A stretch of DNA of 59,056 nucleotides from Desulfuromonadales bacterium (GTDB lineage: Bacteria; Desulfobacterota; Desulfuromonadia; Desulfuromonadales; JACZKF01): contig JARFUG010000012.1 in assembly GCA_029289095.1 (NCBI GenBank), forward strand, positions 1 through 59,056, written 5' to 3'. Below, in pieces: positions 54,830 through 59,056 of this stretch. The position numbers and the translations under genes are program-made. Under the pieces are notes generated by a model. The model did not search any database and was not told the DNA's origin. It saw nothing but the letters and a program-made list of their open reading frames with translations. Numbering within the stretch: the first letter of the stretch is position 1; every line of letters starts with the position of its first letter.

Positions 54830-55747
54830 ATGGAGCCCACCTTCACCCCAGCCTACAGAACTCTCCCCCCTTCAGAACTTCAGAGGCGGGCGCACATGGC
54901 CAGAGAGCATATGGACTCATGCTCTCTGTGCCCCCGCCGCTGCGGCATCGACCGGAATCAAGCACGCCGGGGCGCCCCCTGCCGCACTGGTGCGAAGGCG
55001 ATCGTCTACAGCTACGGTCCCCATCACGGCGAAGAGCGTCCTCTGAGCGGCGTCCGGGGCTCGGGGACGATTTTTTTCACCGGATGCAACCTGCATTGCA
55101 TCTTCTGCCAAAACTGGGAGCTGAGCCAGGGGGGAGAAGGAAGGGAAGTCACGGACCATGAGCTGGCCCGAATGATGCTGAACCTTCAGGAACAGGGGTG
55201 CCACAACATCAACATGGTCTCGCCGAGCCACGTCGTCGCCCCGATCCTGGCGGCCCTGGCAATCGCAGTCTCCCGCGGACTCGATCTGCCGCTCGTCTAC
55301 AACTCCGGGGGATACGACAGCCCGCATGCCCTCGCCCTGATGGAGGGGATCATCGACATCTACATGCCGGATATGAAGTTTGCCGACTCGGCGACGGCCC
55401 GGCCTTTTCTGGGAGTCCCCGATTATGCCGAAGTCAACAGGGCCGCCGTCTCCGAGATGCACCGTCAGGTCGGCGACCTGTCCGTCGATGGCGCAGGTGT
55501 CGCCCGGCGCGGTCTTCTGGTGCGGCACCTCATCCTCCCACAAAACGCTGCCGGGACTGATGCCGTCCTGGCCTATCTGGCACGGGAGATCTCCCCTGAC
55601 ACCTACCTCAATCTCATGGATCAGTACCGACCCTGCTACCGGGCCATGGAGTATCCTCCCCTCGATCGCCGCCCGTCCCGGGCGGAGTTCCGCGAAGCCC
55701 TCGCGGCTGCACGGGCAATGGGACTTACCCGCCTCGATCGCCCCTGA
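54830..55747 (+). CDS. Radical SAM protein, PflA/PflX-like
   Basis: A 305-aa enzyme. The N-terminal Cys pairs CSLCPRRCGIDR and the radical SAM site TGCNLHCIFCQNWELSQGG (CxxxCxxC) are followed by NMVSPSHVVAPIL and YNSGGYDS. It resembles putative pyruvate-formate-lyase activating enzymes of the PflX type; no glycyl radical partner is in the window. The start has AAGGAG 7 nt upstream. The substrate protein is unknown. Confidence 0.87.
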   Translation: MEPTFTPAYRTLPPSELQRRAHMAREHMDSCSLCPRRCGIDRNQARRGAPCRTGAKAIVYSYGPHHGEERPLSGVRGSGTIFFTGCNLHCIFCQNWELSQGGEGREVTDHELARMMLNLQEQGCHNINMVSPSHVVAPILAALAIAVSRGLDLPLVYNSGGYDSPHALALMEGIIDIYMPDMKFADSATARPFLGVPDYAEVNRAAVSEMHRQVGDLSVDGAGVARRGLLVRHLILPQNAAGTDAVLAYLAREISPDTYLNLMDQYRPCYRAMEYPPLDRRPSRAEFREALAAARAMGLTRLDRP

Positions 55748-55756
55748 GAATTCTGG

Positions 55757-57319
55757 CTATCCGAGGGTCGAACGCAGGTTCAGAAAGAATCCGTACTCCT
55801 TGACCTGCTGAGAATTTTCCCGCTCCCAGTTCCTTCGATGTCCGCTCAGGGAGAGGGACAGGCCCTGCCGACCCGTGCGAGGGGGCATCAGAGTAGCGAC
55901 CACTTCGCCGCTCAAAGAAGAGCTTGCCTCCCATCTGTGCGCCGGCAGTTCACGGTAGGAGAGCTGCGCGTTCCATACTCCCTGCAGCCGCTCCGGGATT
56001 AGGATCACCCTTCCCTTCAGTCCGTAACGGCGCGTCTGGCACTCTTCTTCCCCTATCTGAACGAGTCCGAATTCGGCGAAGGGTGAGAGGAAGATACGCT
56101 CTGCGATACGCGCTTCGGCGCGCACATCGATGCTCTGCTCGTCTGAATCGCGCCAGGGTGCGAGATTGTCCTCGTATGCGATGAATCGGTACCCTGCCCC
56201 CCACTCCCAGTTCCTGCGACTGAAATCGAGACGGTACTGGAACCTGTTGCGAGTATCGTCGATGGCGCCGTAGCGCACTTCCTCCGTGTCGCCATCGATG
56301 GGACGACGATGATACCCATCGTAGATCAGCGAGTGTCTCGGCGTGCCCAGCCACCAAAGAGGCGCGCGGTGGTTGTAGTAAAGAGCCACGGAATGATCGG
56401 TGCTTTCCGTAATTGGACGATGGCTCAGCTCATCCAGATTGTTGCGCTCTTTACCCACATGCCACACCAGGCGCACATTGTCTCGGCGCCCTGCGCCGAA
56501 AACGCGCACTCTTTCCCGGTCCGATAATAGATGTGGATTGCCGAGACTGCGAAAACCCGGCTCGACGGTAGAATTCTCCACTCCGATGTGCCACTGAACC
56601 GGAGCGCCGCTCCGGCGATGCAGGACCGAACCGTACCTGGCCGAAAGGACCGAGGCTCTCCCTTGCTGCTCCGCCCAGAAAGGCCCGCTGTCATAGCGGC
56701 TTCCTGCAAACTCCCCCCTCAGCACAAGCTTCGTTCCGATTTCGGCCTCGGCCGCCATGCTCCAGGCTTCACCTTGTTGAAGGCTGTGCGGTCCCTCGCG
56801 CGTCCCCTCCAGGTATCCCGCTTTCAGGCGAAGCTGCACTGCTCCCTGCGTCAAGGGGGAGATCTCGCCGGCCACTCCTCCGAGGCGGTTGTCGCCATTC
56901 GACAGACCCAGAGCATCTCCCTCGATAAGCTCTGCTTCGGTTTGCAGCACGAAACCGGAAATAATTGCCTTCCTGGGGCCCCCCTCAATGTGCAGGGAAA
57001 ATCCCTGACGGGGGGTCTCCTCCAGAATCAGCCCTTCGATGGGCATCGACTGTCGGCCGACCTGCAGGCGCAGTGCTCCCGAATCCCCCACCAACTGGTA
57101 GCGGCTAAGATCGACAGGATTAGGTTCGGGGTCACGGCGGGCAAGCCGATCGAGCTCCGAAACGAGCCCTGTTCCGTCTCCGACCGGTAGTTCGAGCTCC
57201 TTCTCGGATACGATCCGGCCAGTTGGAGTCGATACGAACCAGGTGGGATTCCCCGAGGCTGAGCCTGGGAATACGAGGGAAAAAAGCAGAACGAATGAAA
57301 ACGTACGATGCAGGAGCAT
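55757..57319 (-). CDS. Putative outer-membrane beta-barrel protein
   Basis: A 520-aa protein with a signal peptide (FSFVLLFSLVFPGSASG). Alternating hydrophobic/polar strands rich in Tyr, Trp, Arg and Gly run throughout (QLRLKAGYLEG; LVLRGEFAGSRYDSG; WEWGAGYRFIAYED; LSLSLSGHRRNWERE). It is probably a porin-like barrel of 16 or more strands. The C-terminus ends in Gly and not in the usual aromatic residue. No family recognised. It lies between the radical SAM gene and the aminotransferase leader, on the opposite strand. Confidence 0.6.
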   Translation of the reverse strand: MLLHRTFSFVLLFSLVFPGSASGNPTWFVSTPTGRIVSEKELELPVGDGTGLVSELDRLARRDPEPNPVDLSRYQLVGDSGALRLQVGRQSMPIEGLILEETPRQGFSLHIEGGPRKAIISGFVLQTEAELIEGDALGLSNGDNRLGGVAGEISPLTQGAVQLRLKAGYLEGTREGPHSLQQGEAWSMAAEAEIGTKLVLRGEFAGSRYDSGPFWAEQQGRASVLSARYGSVLHRRSGAPVQWHIGVENSTVEPGFRSLGNPHLLSDRERVRVFGAGRRDNVRLVWHVGKERNNLDELSHRPITESTDHSVALYYNHRAPLWWLGTPRHSLIYDGYHRRPIDGDTEEVRYGAIDDTRNRFQYRLDFSRRNWEWGAGYRFIAYEDNLAPWRDSDEQSIDVRAEARIAERIFLSPFAEFGLVQIGEEECQTRRYGLKGRVILIPERLQGVWNAQLSYRELPAHRWEASSSLSGEVVATLMPPRTGRQGLSLSLSGHRRNWERENSQQVKEYGFFLNLRSTLG

Positions 57320-57481
57320 AACTCTTTGACCCTAAAGTCAATAGAAACAAAAGTTCCACGATTTCAGATACTTACTCTAGCAGATCAACTCAGTGGGTGG
57401 AAGCGCTATTCGATTAGATTTCTTGGATCGGATATTCTTCAGCAATGTTCTTTTACTTGGACGCTAATTGATGAAATATCG

Positions 57482-57509
57482 TTGACTTTCCCTGTCGACC
57501 TGTGATAAC
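57482..57509 (+). promoter_or_regulatory. Candidate promoter of the aminotransferase leader
   Basis: TTGACT (57482-57487) and GATAAC (57504-57509) are 16 nt apart, with TGT before the -10 as an extended element. The predicted start is near 57516, just before the leader-peptide ribosome site. The remaining 57320-57481 shows nothing else. Confidence 0.5.
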
Positions 57510-57537
57510 CAATCCCATCGAAGGAGACAGGCGACCC

Positions 57538-57642
57538 ATGCTCATGGCGACCAGCGCGAACATCATTGCAGCAGCACGAGCGGCAAACGCGGCCGCCGCG
57601 CCCGCGCGCGCTCTCTACGCCCGTCGCCTTCGGGATAGTTAG
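57538..57642 (+). CDS. Ala-rich leader peptide (34 aa)
   Basis: The ATG has AAGGAG 11 nt upstream. Of 34 codons, 14 encode alanine, with runs of three (GCA) and four (GCG GCC GCC GCG) before a short Arg-rich end (ALYARRLRDS). It sits between a promoter-like pair and a terminator hairpin in front of an aminotransferase gene, the classic order of an attenuator. I infer that it senses charged tRNA-Ala. No homologue was available for comparison. Confidence 0.65.
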   Translation: MLMATSANIIAAARAANAAAAPARALYARRLRDS

Positions 57643-57667
57643 TCGATCCCTCACGCACACCGTGAAC

Positions 57668-57700
57668 AAGGCCATGGGCGAAGAGTCCATGGCCTTTTTT
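57668..57700 (+). terminator. Leader terminator (attenuator hairpin)
   Basis: Perfect 10-bp stem AAGGCCATGG/CCATGGCCTT with a 9-nt loop, ending in six T. It is 25 nt after the leader-peptide stop and 56 nt before the aminotransferase start. A competing fold is not obvious, though GCCTT at 57626 and CATGGC at 57543 could each pair with part of the left arm. Confidence 0.85.
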
Positions 57701-57755
57701 GCATCCGGCACTGGGAGCCGGGGTATTTTCAATCCAGAAAACGGGGAGTAAAGGT

Positions 57756-59056
57756 ATGCGCAACAACATCGTGCACATTGGGGCGGGGGAACTGACCTAC
57801 GAAATCCGCGCCATTGTCGAGATCGCCGAAAAGCTCAAGCGCCTCGGTATCAAGACCAACATGGAGAACATCGGCGACCCTGTGGCCAAGGGGGAGAAAA
57901 TTCCGGAGTGGATGAAGGCGATCGTTGCTGAGCTGGCGATGAAAGACTGCTCCTACGGATACTGCCCGACCCGCGGCGTGCTGGAGACCCGCGAGTTTCT
58001 CGCCGAACTGACCAACCGCCGGGGCAAGACCCAGATCACCGCCGACGATATCATCTTCTTCAATGGCCTGGGAGACGCCATTCAGAAGGTCTATGGATTT
58101 TTGCGGCGCGAAGCGCGGGTCATCGGCCCCTCTCCGACCTATTCGACCCACTCCTCGGCCGAAGCGGCCCATGCCGGACAGAGGCCCGTCTCCTATCGCC
58201 TCGACCCCGACAACAACTGGTACCCCGACTTGGACGATCTGCGCCTTTCGGTGAAATACAACCCGGCGATCTCGGGCATCCTCATCATCAACCCCGACAA
58301 TCCCACCGGCGCCGTCTATCCCGAGCGCATCCTGACCGAGATGATCGCCATCGCCAAGGAGTACGATCTCTTCATCATCAGCGACGAGATCTATCACAAT
58401 ATCGTCTATAACGGCCAGTCGACCAAGCCGATTTCTGATCTCATCGGCGACGTCCCCGCCATCGCCATGAAGGGGATCAGCAAGGAGGCCCCCTGGCCCG
58501 GCGCCCGCTGCGGCTGGATCGAGGTCTACAACGCTGACAAGGATCCGATGTTCAAGCAGTATGTGGCGAGCATTCTCAACTCGAAGATGGTCGAGGTCTG
58601 CTCCACCACCCTGCCGCAAAAAGCCATTCCCCCGATCATGAGCCACCCGGAGTACCCCGTTTACCTGCAGGAGCGAAAGGAGCGGTACGAGAAATTCTCC
58701 AACATCGCCTTCGACATCCTCAGAGAGGTCCCTGGGATCAAGGTCAATCGCACAAACGGGGCGTTCTACATGTCGGTCGTCTTTGAGAAAGGGAAACTCA
58801 CCTCGACTCAGACGCTCCCTATCGAACTTCCCGAAGTCAAAGCACTCGTCGAGACGCTGGTGAGTGAGCCGAGCATCTCTCTGGACAAGCGCTTCGTCTA
58901 CTATCTGCTCGCATCGACCGGCATCTGCGTCGTCCCGATCTCCTCGTTCTGCACCCCCGAACTCGGATTCCGCATCACGCTGCTGGAGAGGGACGAGAAG
59001 GAGTTTACCGAAATCTTCCGAAACATCGCGGCGAGCATCACCCGTTACCTGAACTC
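57756..59056 (+). CDS. Class I/II PLP aminotransferase (AlaA-like), partial
   Basis: At least 433 aa, open at the window end. It opens MRNNIVHIGAGELTYEIRAIVEIA, similar in layout to alanine transaminase AlaA (YEIR..., NIGDP, DPDNNWYPDLDDL). The PLP lysine is K243 in GISKEAPWPGARCGW, with R251 nearby. NPDNPTGAVYPE and ISDEIYHN are family marks. GGGGAGTAAAGG precedes the ATG. The Ala leader suggests alanine-related chemistry, but the substrate is not proven. Confidence 0.88.
   Translation, partial: MRNNIVHIGAGELTYEIRAIVEIAEKLKRLGIKTNMENIGDPVAKGEKIPEWMKAIVAELAMKDCSYGYCPTRGVLETREFLAELTNRRGKTQITADDIIFFNGLGDAIQKVYGFLRREARVIGPSPTYSTHSSAEAAHAGQRPVSYRLDPDNNWYPDLDDLRLSVKYNPAISGILIINPDNPTGAVYPERILTEMIAIAKEYDLFIISDEIYHNIVYNGQSTKPISDLIGDVPAIAMKGISKEAPWPGARCGWIEVYNADKDPMFKQYVASILNSKMVEVCSTTLPQKAIPPIMSHPEYPVYLQERKERYEKFSNIAFDILREVPGIKVNRTNGAFYMSVVFEKGKLTSTQTLPIELPEVKALVETLVSEPSISLDKRFVYYLLASTGICVVPISSFCTPELGFRITLLERDEKEFTEIFRNIAASITRYLN

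Overview
The window is GC-rich bacterial DNA with dense, mostly short-spaced genes. Gene content points to a deltaproteobacterium of the Desulfuromonadales/Geobacterales type. The evidence is a membrane-bound uptake [NiFe] hydrogenase of the Geobacter Hya kind (small, large, cytochrome b, protease), a compact chemotaxis operon, ApbE/NusG-II/Gx-transporter genes, both GTP- and ATP-type PEP carboxykinase, a likely selenoprotein MsrA, and several families of 7-nt tandem repeats. No 16S or tRNA gene is visible, so the placement is an inference from gene content.

Layout. 0-5.4 kb: a GIDE-domain membrane protein and LemA (+), then YkgJ, MsrA with an in-frame UGA in its active site, and a four-S1-domain protein (-). 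5.4-9.3 kb: a gene-poor stretch with very small ORFs, DUF1848, a lipoprotein NlpC/P60 hydrolase and a 73-aa protein (+). 9.3-16.7 kb: a minus-strand run with a PLD-type cardiolipin synthase, malonyl-CoA decarboxylase, a 97-aa protein, glycogen phosphorylase and DUF445. 16.9-20.7 kb: GNAT plus M20 peptidase (+), a sugar nucleotidyltransferase (-) and Hsp33 (+). 20.8-25.8 kb (-): Gx transporter, NusG-II, ApbE, RimO, YajQ, LolA. 25.9-35.2 kb (-): CheC-like, CheA, CheY, CheW, MCP, ThiL, Lon, NRDE protein, methyltransferase. 35.6-39.4 kb: convergent pckG (+) and pckA (-). 39.6-43.7 kb (-): hyaABCD. 44.0-46.5 kb (+): BCAM0308-like protein, archease, RtcB. 46.6-51.3 kb (+): NAD(P)-binding epimerase-like protein, PQQ-type sugar dehydrogenase lipoprotein, and a JAMM-DinG helicase fusion. 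51.4-52.2 kb (-): HELIH protein and PRC-barrel protein. 52.6-55.7 kb (+): Prc protease and radical SAM enzyme. 55.8-57.3 kb (-): putative outer-membrane barrel. 57.5 kb to the end (+): an Ala-rich leader peptide and terminator, then a class I/II aminotransferase that runs off the window.

How it fits together. Central carbon flow is represented by two PEP carboxykinases, glycogen phosphorylase and malonyl-CoA decarboxylase. Energy from H2 enters through Hya. Envelope upkeep is covered by LolA, cardiolipin synthase, NlpC/P60 and Prc. Protein and RNA repair is covered by Lon, Hsp33, MsrA and RtcB/archease.

The observations most worth following are: (1) msrA reads through a UGA at the catalytic position and a SECIS-like hairpin follows it; (2) an apparent alanine-codon transcription attenuator precedes the aminotransferase; (3) two gap-free 123-bp copies of a palindromic repeat carry compensatory changes in their terminal arms; (4) heptameric tandem repeats, usually in inverted pairs, sit at gene borders and supply stop codons to several genes; (5) the hydrogenase small subunit has Asp in place of a proximal-cluster Cys.
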